IMG/VR virus record: IMGVR_UViG_3300007511_000044
Span: 1 to 43,874 of that record
Reading direction: 5' to 3' (one strand)
Length of the DNA stretch: 43,874 nt
DNA from: a virus
Shown in pieces: positions 9,101-15,906 of the stretch (the stretch's first letter is position 1; the number at the start of each line of letters is the position of its first letter). The notes under the pieces were generated by a model. The model saw nothing but the letters and a program-made list of their open reading frames with translations. It made no database searches and had not been told where the DNA came from. A program made the translations under genes and the position numbers.

Positions 9101-9364
9101 CTAGTCTTGAGGCTCTTTTTCTAGTTTCGACAGGGTTTTTAACGTTTCAGATTCTTGTAGTTTAACCCTTGATACTAATTCTAAAGAATCACTAGGGAAA
9201 TAAAAGTAGCTGCCAAACGGCCACCAAAAAATTTTATACAGCAAGTTACCTTCAAAATTATCATATGAAATAACAATACCGATTTTGCACTGCCGGCCGG
9301 TGTGCTTTTTAGTAGATATATAATTTTTCGTAGGTTTAACTAAGTCGCCAATTTTGAAGTCCAT
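9101..9364 (-). CDS. GDLV-family small protein
   Basis: 87 aa starting MDFKIGDLVKPTKNY, an outlying member of the MK-x-GDLV paralog family that fills 19.4-28.2 kb. The beta-rich body (CKIGIVISYD, YKIFWWPFG) fits a small SH3-like barrel; the fold is inferred from pattern. It is divergent from its plus-strand paralog at 9382..9588 across only 17 bp. Confidence 0.65.
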   Translation of the reverse strand: MDFKIGDLVKPTKNYISTKKHTGRQCKIGIVISYDNFEGNLLYKIFWWPFGSYFYFPSDSLELVSRVKLQESETLKTLSKLEKEPQD

Positions 9365-9381
9365 ACCATAATTAGTCTTGT

Positions 9382-9588
9382 ATGGAAAGTAACTTTATAA
9401 GAATTGGTGATTTAGTTGTAGAAACTTACGATGACGTGTTGGGCGTAGTGATAAATACCGTAGATCCTACTCCAAAATATAACCAAGGGCATGCCTTGGT
9501 AGTTTTTATAGGGCATGTAACCAGATGGTATAAATGGGAGGACCTACGGATTATATCACAAAACCCGAAAAGTTACTTAGAAGATTAA
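9382..9588 (+). CDS. GDLV-family protein, the only plus-strand gene
   Basis: 68 aa. FIRIGDLVVET at the N-terminus, VLGVVINTV and a W-x-KWEDLRII end match the MK-x-GDLV family, which is why this plus-strand frame is accepted. It faces away from its paralog at 9101..9364, and its stop overlaps the stop of 9585..9776 in a shared TTAA. It looks like an inverted family cassette. No plus-strand promoter is evident in the 17-bp gap. Confidence 0.65.
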   Translation: MESNFIRIGDLVVETYDDVLGVVINTVDPTPKYNQGHALVVFIGHVTRWYKWEDLRIISQNPKSYLED

Positions 9589-9776
9589 GTGCGACCGTTA
9601 CGCTCGTCTTGCACAGTTTTACGTAGTGTCTTGCAACCGGTTGCTACAGACTGTAGGGACTTACGTAGCCTCCCTCCTGCAGCATTATTACCGGTTTCAT
9701 GCTTTTCCACGTCTGTAAGCGCTTCGGTAAGCGTCTCAATCATAGTTGTAATAGTTTCAGTAGTTGTAGTAGCCAT
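9585..9776 (-). CDS. Short helical Arg/Lys-rich protein
   Basis: 63 aa. A Thr-rich N-terminus (MATTTTETITTMIETLTEAL) is followed by GGRLRKSLQSVATGCKTLRK, a basic helix. The spacing of basic residues recalls short virus-encoded nucleic-acid-associated helices, but this is only a resemblance. Confidence 0.55.
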   Translation of the reverse strand: MATTTTETITTMIETLTEALTDVEKHETGNNAAGGRLRKSLQSVATGCKTLRKTVQDERNGRT

Positions 9777-9791
9777 AGTGATTCTCCTTAT

Positions 9792-9998
9792 TTAGCAATC
9801 AGCTTTTTTCTTGGCAGTCATGAGCGCGCGCGTGGCGACCTTTACCTTAATCTGGGACAATATCTCACCCCAGTTTTTGATCTCGGACTCTTTTATCTCG
9901 TCCAACATCGTCCACAAAGACTCTACTTCGTCAGTTAGTTGTCTGTTTTGATCTCGCAACTCTCTTATAAGTTCATTTTTAGTCTTTTTCACGCTCAT
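9792..9998 (-). CDS. Coiled-coil protein, 68 aa
   Basis: A heptad-rich helix (ELIRELRDQNRQLTDEVESL) with a basic C-terminus. It is the first of three consecutive short coiled-coil genes (with 10041..10259 and 10337..10543). Function unknown. Confidence 0.6.
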   Translation of the reverse strand: MSVKKTKNELIRELRDQNRQLTDEVESLWTMLDEIKESEIKNWGEILSQIKVKVATRALMTAKKKADC

Positions 9999-10040
9999 AA
10001 TGACCTATGATAATCTTAAATAGCGTTAATGTTAAGCTTT

Positions 10041-10259
10041 TTACTTCTTTTGCTCGCGAATTTCTTCGTTTGCGTCGCCTAAACCGCGCATATTTAACGA
10101 ATGCATGGCATGTAGGCGGGCTTGTACGTTACTAATTCGCTCGTGTAGCTTATCGATGTCCTGAGTAAACCTCTTTAACAAATCTTCCAACTGCTCTAGC
10201 TGTATTTCTAAGTTATCCATTCTACCCTCCAACACCTTTACGCGTTCTATAGCCCCCAT
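10041..10259 (-). CDS. Coiled-coil protein, 72 aa
   Basis: A long coiled coil (RVKVLEGRMDNLEIQLEQLE) resembling the small coiled-coil proteins that accompany holins or baseplates in phages; no direct homology is recognised. A CTAATTAC motif lies about 20 nt before the ATG. Confidence 0.6.
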   Translation of the reverse strand: MGAIERVKVLEGRMDNLEIQLEQLEDLLKRFTQDIDKLHERISNVQARLHAMHSLNMRGLGDANEEIREQKK

Positions 10260-10336
10260 AATGACACCCCCCTATACTAGTAATTAGACTTTCGATTACT
10301 ATCTGGAGAAAATTTTGGCCGATTTTTTGCTGAATA

Positions 10337-10543
10337 TTACTTTTCATTCTCGACTTTTCCTTTGAGGTGCGCGTTGTACCGTTGCTCATCTCTTAGCATC
10401 GCCCTAGCCACGCCGGCGTCGCTACACACGCTATCGTAGCGCGCTTTCCAATGGGTAACCAGGCCTTCGAGCTTACGCATGGTGAGGTGGAGTTTTTCAT
10501 TCTCCTCTGCAATTTTTCTACAAAACTCACATAATTCCGGCAT
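10337..10543 (-). CDS. Coiled-coil protein with CxxC start
   Basis: 68 aa starting MPELCEFCRKIAEENEKL. A CxxC pair precedes a coiled coil. Not recognised. A CTAGTTAT motif lies 3 nt before the ATG. Confidence 0.55.
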   Translation of the reverse strand: MPELCEFCRKIAEENEKLHLTMRKLEGLVTHWKARYDSVCSDAGVARAMLRDEQRYNAHLKGKVENEK

Positions 10544-10650
10544 GCTATAACTAGCTAGCTACTACCTCTAATTCTCAAATTTTTTCGTCGCGTGATCGAA
10601 CGCGCATCTAGTCAGCATCCGGCATATGCGCCATATTGGAACATAGATTC

Positions 10651-10677
10651 GGGGTACCCGGGAGGGGGGAGGGGGGT
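10651..10677 (+). other. G-rich tract with quadruplex potential
   Basis: Runs of G4, G3, G6 and G7 separated by short spacers on the plus strand. The minus-strand transcripts of this region would carry the complementary C-rich run. It lies in the 190-bp gap between 10543 and 10734, where no gene is seen. Confidence 0.5.
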
Positions 10678-10708
10678 GTAAAGTGTTTCTTTCCCCCTCG
10701 CGCTTTGC

Positions 10709-10726
10709 AAAAAAAAGCAGTGCTTT
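10709..10726 (-). terminator. Small hairpin with U-run
   Basis: AAAGC-ACT-GCTTT followed by further T residues on the minus strand, 7 nt after the stop of 10734..10973. The stem is short (5 bp), so it is a weak intrinsic terminator candidate. Confidence 0.45.
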
Positions 10727-10733
10727 CAAGGCT

Positions 10734-10973
10734 TTACGCAGGCTTTGTTGGCTTTATTTTGACAAATGGCAGGCCGTCACGCCATACTATGTCAATCTCG
10801 CCGTCAATGTGCGCTTCTAGGCAGTCTTCTACCTGTTTGGCACTGTGATAGTCTCCTATCTCATTGAATTCTTTAGCTAATTGCTTAAGCTTTATAACTG
10901 TAAAGTCAATTAGCTTGTTACTTGCGCTAATACTTGCTGAATTAGTATTATTTTTGTTATTACTCTCGGCCAT
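10734..10973 (-). CDS. Hypothetical protein, 79 aa
   Basis: An Asn/Ser-rich N-terminus (AESNNKNNTNSASIS) is followed by a helical body and a short beta end (IDIVWRDGLPFVKI). Its start is 7 nt after the sigma factor gene, so it is probably co-transcribed with it. Not recognised. Confidence 0.6.
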   Translation of the reverse strand: MAESNNKNNTNSASISASNKLIDFTVIKLKQLAKEFNEIGDYHSAKQVEDCLEAHIDGEIDIVWRDGLPFVKIKPTKPA

Positions 10974-10980
10974 ATTGTAA

Positions 10981-11844
10981 TTATGGCGTCAAGTCCTTAT
11001 TTGCCAAGAATTCCGCACACTTACGGTTCAGGGCCTTCTCGATCTGACAAACTCGCGGCTTAGAAATACCATTAATTTCTGCAAGTACAGCTTGCGAAAG
11101 AGCATCTTTTCCCAAGTATTCCGCAAGGTTACGGCTCTCGAAAATATGACGGTCCCGCAAGGAAAGAGTGGAAATAAAAGAGGAAAGTGCGCGCGCAATT
11201 CTCTCACTCTTGCGGGTGCGATCCATCTTTTCGTCTTGGCGAAGCTCGCGAGAAAAAAGCAAGTCACCGAAAGTAGAACCGTCAGAATCTCCGACGGGAG
11301 TTGACATAGAAGTAGCAGATCCGAACACAACGGCCCAAGCGTCTGCGATCTTGTCGGCGTCCAGCTTCAGGTGATCCGCGATGGTTTCCGGTGTAATATC
11401 AACACCTTGCGCGGTAAGCACGCGACGGGCGCGGTGAATCTTGCGGTAAAGCTCGCGAGTTGTGCGATCATCGCCGGAGACGACGCCGCGCGACTTTACA
11501 ACTTCTTGACAGCGGGCAACCATCCATTGACGGGCAACGGTTGGAAAGTTTGCACCCTTCGACGCGTCAAACACGCGGATCGCGTCAAGCGTAGCACCGG
11601 CAGCGGTGGCGATCAGATCTTCAAGTTCGATCCCGTTGCGCTTGTGATTGTTCGCGACGTTGATCGCGAGCCGGATGTTAGAGAGCACGAGCGCCTGACG
11701 TGCATCGGCGTCACCGGCCTGAGCCAATGCGGCGAGACCGGTCTGCTTTGCGCGGGGGAGCGGAGCGTTGTCTTTTGCTAGCTTGAAGAAGTCCAATGTC
11801 TGATCCTTTGTTGGGGTTGCTTTCCTCGACTGCTTATAGATCAT
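10981..11844 (-). CDS. Phage sigma-70 family RNA polymerase sigma factor
   Basis: 287 aa from ATG 11844. Region 2 is clear at about residues 50-112 (NIRLAINVANNHKRNGIELE, then a Trp-containing PTVARQWMVARC stretch). Region 3 follows, and region 4 is a helix-turn-helix near the C-terminus (LAEINGISKPRVCQIEKALN). It would redirect host RNA polymerase to phage promoters. It lies directly downstream of the 25-copy promoter array at 12.5-28.8 kb, making it the prime candidate to read those promoters; this is inference. A GTG at 11880 is an alternative start. The upstream 320 bp holds four repeated elements that could serve autoregulation. Confidence 0.85.
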   Translation of the reverse strand: MIYKQSRKATPTKDQTLDFFKLAKDNAPLPRAKQTGLAALAQAGDADARQALVLSNIRLAINVANNHKRNGIELEDLIATAAGATLDAIRVFDASKGANFPTVARQWMVARCQEVVKSRGVVSGDDRTTRELYRKIHRARRVLTAQGVDITPETIADHLKLDADKIADAWAVVFGSATSMSTPVGDSDGSTFGDLLFSRELRQDEKMDRTRKSERIARALSSFISTLSLRDRHIFESRNLAEYLGKDALSQAVLAEINGISKPRVCQIEKALNRKCAEFLANKDLTP

Positions 11845-11882
11845 AGCACAGCTAGATCCAAATAGGGAGAAAATCGACACTC

Positions 11883-11901
11883 GTAAGTCTTTGATATCAT
11901 T
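11883..11901 (-). promoter_or_regulatory. Repeated element A upstream of sigma gene
   Basis: Minus strand: AATGATATCAAAGACTTAC. First of four related elements (A-D) in this intergenic region; A and B keep the same 19-nt length. Possible operator or promoter. Confidence 0.45.
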
Positions 11902-11964
11902 AATGAAGTGAAAATAGATTTAACTAATTTCTCTTTGATTATCGCGGACTTACGGGCCTCCTTT

Positions 11965-11983
11965 GTAAGTTATTGAAATCATT
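11965..11983 (-). promoter_or_regulatory. Repeated element B upstream of sigma gene
   Basis: Minus strand: AATGATTTCAATAACTTAC, same length and layout as element A. It is followed by an AAAGGAGG ribosome-binding-like stretch with no start codon near it, flanked by ACTTAC/GTAAGT inverted repeats. Confidence 0.45.
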
Positions 11984-12029
11984 AGACCCCAAATCACCCC
12001 GATCTGGCCTGTCTCAGCAGGCTATGATC

Positions 12030-12045
12030 GTAAGTGATATCAAGG
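12030..12045 (-). promoter_or_regulatory. Repeated element C upstream of sigma gene
   Basis: Minus strand: CCTTGATATCACTTAC, a shortened version of elements A and B keeping TGATATC and ACTTAC. It lies just after the stop of the microprotein at 12048..12128. Confidence 0.4.
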
Positions 12046-12047
12046 GG

Positions 12048-12128
12048 TTAGCGAAGGCGACCGGAAGGGCCGATCAGGAAGCTCTGAGCCACAAGCGCCG
12101 CGAGCGAAAGGTAACCGAACAGAATCAT
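12048..12128 (-). CDS. 26-aa membrane microprotein
   Basis: MILFGYLSLAALVAQSFLIG plus a short basic tail, a single hydrophobic segment. An AGGAG ribosome binding site sits about 9 nt before the ATG. It is the only coding candidate in the 320-bp gap between the sigma gene and 12201..12506. Confidence 0.5.
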   Translation of the reverse strand: MILFGYLSLAALVAQSFLIGPSGRLR

Positions 12129-12158
12129 TGAACTATCTCCTAGAGAAAAGTGAACTAA

Positions 12159-12173
12159 GTAAGCGAAATCATT
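12159..12173 (-). promoter_or_regulatory. Repeated element D upstream of microprotein
   Basis: Minus strand: AATGATTTCGCTTAC, the shortest form of the A-D element, 30 nt upstream of the 26-aa gene. Confidence 0.4.
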
Positions 12174-12200
12174 GAAGATTTCAAAAGGGGGTTTTTGTGA

Positions 12201-12506
12201 CTAGAACCGGACAAAGGGCAGGGGGTGCACCTTGCGACCGGCGAAGGCTGACACCGCGTCATACGCGCGGCGCTGACCATCCTGACCACCGTAAATGTCC
12301 GGGCTGGACTGTAGCGGCTTCTCGTTGCGGTCGAACCGAGCGAGCAGATACACGCCGTTAACGTGTGCGATGGCGAGGGTCTCGCCGTTGGGGAGATGCA
12401 CGCGGCGCTCGATGGTCACGTCCTCCGGTGCCTTGTTGAGTTTCTGGGTGAATCGCTCGCGAGTGTGTTGCGTGCGTCGCTTGTTGGTCTTGCACTTGCC
12501 TGCCAT
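12201..12506 (-). CDS. Hypothetical protein, 101 aa
   Basis: A basic N-terminus (CKTNKRRTQHTRERFTQKLN) precedes a beta-rich domain (ETLAIAHVNGVYLLARFD). Not recognised. Array promoter P1 and an AGGAG ribosome binding site lie upstream. Confidence 0.65.
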   Translation of the reverse strand: MAGKCKTNKRRTQHTRERFTQKLNKAPEDVTIERRVHLPNGETLAIAHVNGVYLLARFDRNEKPLQSSPDIYGGQDGQRRAYDAVSAFAGRKVHPLPFVRF

Positions 12507-12552
12507 GGTGTTGGCTCCTGTGTGTGTGTCTTGGTTGCCTGCCTACATGGTA

Positions 12553-12580
12553 ACAGTAAGCACGCGGGTGAATGAATTAA
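12553..12580 (-). promoter_or_regulatory. Array promoter P1
   Basis: TTAATT, 16 bp ending GTGCT, TACTGT. Leader of about 40 nt to 12201..12506. The 12581-12735 stretch upstream shows no convincing gene. Confidence 0.7.
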
Positions 12581-12735
12581 GGGTTGACAGTGAGAAAGTG
12601 AAGGGCCTAAGTCAGTCGCCTATTCGCCGGTATCAGTTCCGCATGTTTTGTATGCGCCACGCTAGCCACGTAACTACGTTTTGACTAGTCTCCCCTATCC
12701 CACTGTGTTCTATACCGGCGTGTAGGTATCTCTTT

Positions 12736-12762
12736 ATAATATTCTACTACTGAGAATATTAT
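12736..12762. repeat. 10-bp perfect inverted repeat
   Basis: ATAATATTCT and AGAATATTAT flank a 7-nt loop and overlap the stop codon of 12759..12851. There is no U-run, so it may act as an RNA-end stabiliser or weak terminator. Confidence 0.45.
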
Positions 12763-12851
12763 TTATTACCCTCGTTCTTTTTATTCTGCTTAGGGAGCAC
12801 CGAGTCAAAAATATAAATGGTGCAGGCGATCATAATAAGGGCCTTAAACAT
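12759..12851 (-). CDS. 30-aa membrane microprotein
   Basis: MFKALIMIACTIYIFDSVLP followed by a Lys/Asn-rich tail: one hydrophobic segment. A GAGGAGAGA ribosome binding site precedes the ATG. One of several membrane microproteins in this block. Confidence 0.55.
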   Translation of the reverse strand: MFKALIMIACTIYIFDSVLPKQNKKNEGNK

Positions 12852-12878
12852 TTTATATTCTCTCCTCTCGTAAAATTA

Positions 12879-13118
12879 TCACGAACCCATATCTTCGACA
12901 ATGGCAGAAAAAAGAGCGGCGAGGTCTTTGGCCTCGTTCACGTCAAGAGCGAGCGAAACGCCACGCTTGCGACCGGGAACGTTCAGGGTGAGAGAAACCA
13001 GCGGAGCGGTATCGTTGACCTTACGGACCAGGGCAGAAGCAAGTTGTGCCTCGTTGGCTCCGGTGACGGTGAAAGTGTTCTCTACGACGACGGTTTGAGT
13101 GGTGCTCTTGTTCAGCAT
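12879..13118 (-). CDS. Hypothetical protein, 79 aa
   Basis: An alternating beta-strand and helix protein (TTQTVVVENTFTVTG, then LALDVNEAKDLAALFSAIVE). Not recognised. Driven by P2 with a GGAGG ribosome binding site. Confidence 0.65.
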   Translation of the reverse strand: MLNKSTTQTVVVENTFTVTGANEAQLASALVRKVNDTAPLVSLTLNVPGRKRGVSLALDVNEAKDLAALFSAIVEDMGS

Positions 13119-13163
13119 TTTAGTGCGTCCTCCATGGATGCGGTGTGTTTCTGCTACAAGGTA

Positions 13164-13191
13164 ACTATAAGCACGGATCGTGCCTAGTTAA
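13164..13191 (-). promoter_or_regulatory. Array promoter P2
   Basis: TTAACT, 16 bp ending GTGCT, TATAGT; leader of about 40 nt to 12879..13118. Confidence 0.72.
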
Positions 13192-13209
13192 CCCCTTGAT
13201 GATCTTTTT

Positions 13210-13449
13210 TTAGCTCTCGCAGCAATCGGGGTGTGACCAGTTGTCATACTGCCAATCACTGATCTTTTTGTCTTCGCGGAGAGAATCGGTCCAATTGTTC
13301 CAAGTCTCTGAGCGGTGTATCTCGTCAACTTCCCGCCACGTTCCGCCCTGCCATTCGGTTTCTTCAATTATGAGCAGCGGAAGGATATCGCGCTCGAACT
13401 CTTCAATCGCTTCGTCGCGGGTCTTGACTGTGTATAGGTCTCTGGCCAT
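13210..13449 (-). CDS. Acidic Trp-rich hypothetical protein, 79 aa
   Basis: Rich in Glu, Asp and Trp (ETEWQGGTWREVDEIHRSE) and ending DCCES. Not recognised. P3 and an AGAGGAG ribosome binding site precede it. Confidence 0.65.
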   Translation of the reverse strand: MARDLYTVKTRDEAIEEFERDILPLLIIEETEWQGGTWREVDEIHRSETWNNWTDSLREDKKISDWQYDNWSHPDCCES

Positions 13450-13481
13450 CTTGGAATCTCCTCTGTCCCTCTGACACTTAT

Positions 13482-13509
13482 ATGGTAAGCACCGGAGGGA
13501 CAGAATTAA
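13482..13509 (-). promoter_or_regulatory. Array promoter P3
   Basis: TTAATT, 16 bp ending GTGCT, TACCAT; leads into 13210..13449. Confidence 0.7.
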
Positions 13510-13607
13510 GTACGTGAAGGGAATAGTTAGCGGGTTTCTTGTGCGGCGTATCCCACGAGCCGCTAGCGCGAACGCATTAAATTACCTCTTTGTGTGTTTA
13601 CGTGCTA

Positions 13608-13635
13608 ACTGTAAGCACGGAAGGCTGAGAGTTAA
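13608..13635 (-). promoter_or_regulatory. Array promoter P4
   Basis: TTAACT, 16 bp ending GTGCT, TACAGT. Downstream there is only an AGAGG ribosome binding site and a four-codon frame (MRSR then stop) before P3, so it makes a leader-like or non-coding transcript unless it reads on. Confidence 0.65.
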
Positions 13636-13650
13636 GGCTTGGGCCAAAAA

Positions 13651-13845
13651 TTATCGCTCGCGGGCAGCTTTTGAGGCGCGCCGTGCGCAACCCTTGCAAA
13701 CGTGCAACACGGGCACCAGAAATCCCATGCCATCGCGATCAAAGTATACGTTGACCTTCCGATCTTGGCCGGGAGTTACACAATACTCATCACTATCACA
13801 CGTCCCGATGGTAACGCGATCGGATGGGTGAATATCATAAACCAC
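13651..13845 (-). CDS. Small Cys-containing protein, 64 aa
   Basis: GTG start chosen for the AGAGGAG ribosome binding site before it. The body contains CDSDEYC and a VCKGC pair, so metal binding is possible. The end is basic. Not recognised. Confidence 0.55.
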   Translation of the reverse strand: MVYDIHPSDRVTIGTCDSDEYCVTPGQDRKVNVYFDRDGMGFLVPVLHVCKGCARRASKAARER

Positions 13846-13874
13846 AGTTTTCTCCTCTCTCCTCTGGCTCTTAT

Positions 13875-13902
13875 ACAATAAGCACGGGAGACCGAGAGTT
13901 AA
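13875..13902 (-). promoter_or_regulatory. Array promoter P5
   Basis: TTAACT, 16 bp ending GTGCT, TATTGT. The TAA stop of 13899..14057 lies inside the -35 box. Confidence 0.72.
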
Positions 13903-14057
13903 GCGTCTTCGTCATCTTTTTTATTGAGTGAGTGACCGACCAAGATCCCCAGCAGAAACACCGCTAACGATATCGCAACGAAGTCAACAAAGAGTGACGC
14001 GGGCGAACAGCAAAGGGCCGCGTAAAAATCAAGTGGTTCTGTAAATGTTGGAGTCAT
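13899..14057 (-). CDS. 52-aa single-pass membrane protein
   Basis: A hydrophobic segment (ISLAVFLLGILVGHSL) near the C-terminus is followed by an acidic tail (KKDDEDA). Not recognised. P6 and an AGAGGA ribosome binding site precede the ATG. Confidence 0.6.
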   Translation of the reverse strand: MTPTFTEPLDFYAALCCSPASLFVDFVAISLAVFLLGILVGHSLNKKDDEDA

Positions 14058-14077
14058 CTTTTTCCTCTCACACTTAT

Positions 14078-14105
14078 ACAGTAAGCACGGAGAGCAGGGA
14101 ATTAA
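14078..14105 (-). promoter_or_regulatory. Array promoter P6
   Basis: TTAATT, 16 bp ending GTGCT, TACTGT; drives 13899..14057. Confidence 0.72.
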
Positions 14106-14106
14106 C

Positions 14107-14301
14107 CTAGAAGGGAATAGAATCTTCCCAAAGTACTGTTTTCATTACGATTATCGCGATCTTCCCTTCGCCTAGTATACGATTCCTTCTGATTTGAGCA
14201 GCACTCATATTATGGCACTGTATCTCATTAATGATCTCGCAGTCATTAGATAAAACCTGCACAAAAGGTAACTGGATCGTATCCAAATCCAATTTGATCA
14301 C
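14107..14301 (-). CDS. Hypothetical protein, 64 aa
   Basis: GTG start overlapping the upstream stop by 4 nt (GTGA). The protein reads MIKLDLDTIQLPF and ends in a beta/helix mix. Not recognised. Confidence 0.55.
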   Translation of the reverse strand: MIKLDLDTIQLPFVQVLSNDCEIINEIQCHNMSAAQIRRNRILGEGKIAIIVMKTVLWEDSIPF

Positions 14302-14480
14302 TCCTTGGCTCTGTTAAATCCGATTGCAACCTTTTGTGCCTTGTTGCTTACAAGATCTTGGATCTGACTATCGCTCATCTTCGCGATAGCTTGCTGATCT
14401 GCCCTGATCTGTGAAAAGGTAACGAGGGCCTGAGATACTGCAACAGATGCAGCATATGCTAGAGAAATAACCGTATCCAT
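14298..14480 (-). CDS. Helical protein, 60 aa
   Basis: An Ala-rich helix (SLAYAASVAVSQALVTFSQI) followed by a polar helix (MSDSQIQDLVSNKAQKVAIG). Ribosome binding site GGAGG. Not recognised. Confidence 0.55.
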   Translation of the reverse strand: MDTVISLAYAASVAVSQALVTFSQIRADQQAIAKMSDSQIQDLVSNKAQKVAIGFNRAKE

Positions 14481-14481
14481 T

Positions 14482-14637
14482 TTATTCCGACCTCCATCGG
14501 TTAGCCTTCGAGCACTGACGCTTGGGCTTACGACAACGACCTTTGCAGACGTTCAAAGTCCGAGCATTGTGCGCGCCAGACTTGCCAGCGTGCATAACGC
14601 GCGGGTCAATCGTTTCTTTTTGTGCCTTCTTCTTCAT
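14482..14637 (-). CDS. Basic Cys-rich protein, 51 aa, predicted leaderless
   Basis: Starts MKKKAQKETIDPRVMHAGKS and ends with VCKGRCRKPKRQC, a very basic segment with three Cys, so nucleic-acid or metal binding is plausible. The ATG lies exactly 6 nt after the -10 box of P7, so the mRNA should begin at or next to the start codon. No ribosome binding site is present. Confidence 0.65.
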   Translation of the reverse strand: MKKKAQKETIDPRVMHAGKSGAHNARTLNVCKGRCRKPKRQCSKANRWRSE

Positions 14638-14643
14638 GGTATA

Positions 14644-14671
14644 ACCATAAGCACGGATCGGGTGAAGTTAA
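14644..14671 (-). promoter_or_regulatory. Array promoter P7, leaderless type
   Basis: TTAACT, 16 bp ending GTGCT, TATGGT; then 6 nt and ATG of 14482..14637. The TAA stop of 14668..14820 is in the -35 box. Confidence 0.75.
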
Positions 14672-14820
14672 AGCTGGATCACAATAATGTGAGTATTATT
14701 TTCTTCATCCTCGATCACATTCTGATCAGGGTTGGGAGGCGTCGCGGCCTCAATATTTTCACGCTCGTTGGCAGTGGGCCAAGGGCCGGGAGCAGGGAGC
14801 TGAAGATATTGATATTCCAT
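14668..14820 (-). CDS. Pro/Glu/Asn-rich small protein, 50 aa
   Basis: MEYQYLQLPAPGPWPTANER followed by an acidic segment and a beta end (THIIVIQL). Not recognised. Its stop forms part of P7. Confidence 0.5.
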   Translation of the reverse strand: MEYQYLQLPAPGPWPTANERENIEAATPPNPDQNVIEDEENNTHIIVIQL

Positions 14821-14835
14821 AGTAATTCTCGCTAG

Positions 14836-14994
14836 TTACAGGGCCATGGGCAGCCATAGAAAAACAAAGAAAGTCGCGAACATCGCGATGCACACCAATG
14901 CTTCAGCTAGCTTTTGCCTGCGATCAAACTCTTCTTTGATCTCTCTCCTGCAATTAAGGCGCAATGAAATTTTCCTTTGAAGAAGAAAAGTCAT
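14836..14994 (-). CDS. 52-aa single-pass membrane protein
   Basis: A basic N-terminal half (LRLNCRREIKEEFDRRQ) is followed by one transmembrane helix (LVCIAMFATFFVFLWLPMAL). ATG at 14994 overlaps the upstream gene by 41 nt. A TTG further in, with AAAGGA before it, is an alternative start. Confidence 0.5.
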   Translation of the reverse strand: MTFLLQRKISLRLNCRREIKEEFDRRQKLAEALVCIAMFATFFVFLWLPMAL

Positions 14995-15175
14995 CCTGTG
15001 CGCCCTCTTCATCGTTCGGCTCTGTCTTGCAAGCAGACAGAAAACGAACAGTGTCGAAACGATCATTTTGTTTGTGCAGTTCAGTCGCAAAGTTGAGCGC
15101 GACCGTGTTGCGGGTGCGAATGTCGTCAATCGTCGCGACGACTTTGGCGACTAGTTGAAAGTCCTTACGGGTCAT
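14954..15175 (-). CDS. Hypothetical protein, 73 aa
   Basis: A helical N-terminus (KDFQLVAKVVATIDDIRTRN) and an acidic Ser-rich tail. Not recognised. P8 and a GAGGAG ribosome binding site precede it. Confidence 0.6.
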   Translation of the reverse strand: MTRKDFQLVAKVVATIDDIRTRNTVALNFATELHKQNDRFDTVRFLSACKTEPNDEEGAQDDFSSSKENFIAP

Positions 15176-15206
15176 TGGCGTGTACTCCTCGTGTGCCTAC
15201 ATATAA

Positions 15207-15234
15207 ATAGTAAGCACGCGGGTCAAAGGGTTAA
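15207..15234 (-). promoter_or_regulatory. Array promoter P8
   Basis: TTAACC, 16 bp ending GTGCT, TACTAT; drives 14954..15175. Confidence 0.72.
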
Positions 15235-15235
15235 G

Positions 15236-15886
15236 TCAGCGAAGTTTTTTGGGCAACTTTTTGAGCCATCGTTCTTCGGTCTCCACGGGTACAGATTCAC
15301 CAACCGGTAGAACAATCACGCGGCGCGCTCCATTGGCAGAATTGTGCACGCCCTCTGGATGTTCAATAACAACAATGGTCTTTCCTCGGATCCGGTGCGG
15401 AGTTTGGCGTGAGTCTCGCGCGACGGCCATCGTGCCAGCAGGAAAAAGAGGATCCCCGTTGTGGATATCCATCACCTTGCGAGAATACTTGTTCTCGCAC
15501 ATCGCGTTATATGCGCGCTCGGTTGGGATATAATCGGGATCGCTCAGGATCCTATTAGCAAGATCCCCGAAATAAGGAGGGTTCGCCTTGTAGTAGCGCG
15601 CCATCACTTGAAGACGATTCTTCTTTTCATCGTCGAAACTACCGATCCAGTTCTCGCGCGCCTTAACGTTATCCGGGTTATAGCGATCCGCCAGCTTTTG
15701 AATCATGGTGTGTTGCTTTTCAGTCACAGACCCATACTTCTGCCAGCCTTCCTTGATCGAATTGATAAAGCTGCGTTCCCACGCGGTGAGATTCTGAATC
15801 TTGTCAATCGTCTCGATTGTATTCTTCACTTTCTCGGTCCCGATAGTTTCGGGCCTTGGCCTAGGCGCTCGTCGGTAGTAACTCAT
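15236..15886 (-). CDS. Hypothetical protein, 216 aa
   Basis: Two parts can be seen. The N-terminal half is helical, with LTAWERSFINSIKEGWQKYG and then SVTEKQHTMIQKLADRY, a pattern seen in uncharacterised phage proteins. The C-terminal half is beta-rich (MAVARDSRQTPHRIRGKTIV). Well expressed by its GC-rich codons and P9 with a GGAGG ribosome binding site. Function unknown. Confidence 0.7.
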   Translation of the reverse strand: MSYYRRAPRPRPETIGTEKVKNTIETIDKIQNLTAWERSFINSIKEGWQKYGSVTEKQHTMIQKLADRYNPDNVKARENWIGSFDDEKKNRLQVMARYYKANPPYFGDLANRILSDPDYIPTERAYNAMCENKYSRKVMDIHNGDPLFPAGTMAVARDSRQTPHRIRGKTIVVIEHPEGVHNSANGARRVIVLPVGESVPVETEERWLKKLPKKLR

Positions 15887-15906
15887 CTTCTAACCTCCAC
15901 GTACTA

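Noticed and set aside
9589-9795. Plus-strand frame with a Val/Ile-rich hydrophobic end
   Set aside because: It is the antisense reading of the Thr-rich start of 9585..9776; the hydrophobic run is the complement of Thr codons.
11028-11330. Alternative 100-codon minus-strand frame inside the sigma factor gene
   Set aside because: It is an out-of-frame reading within a gene whose sigma regions 2 to 4 are continuous.
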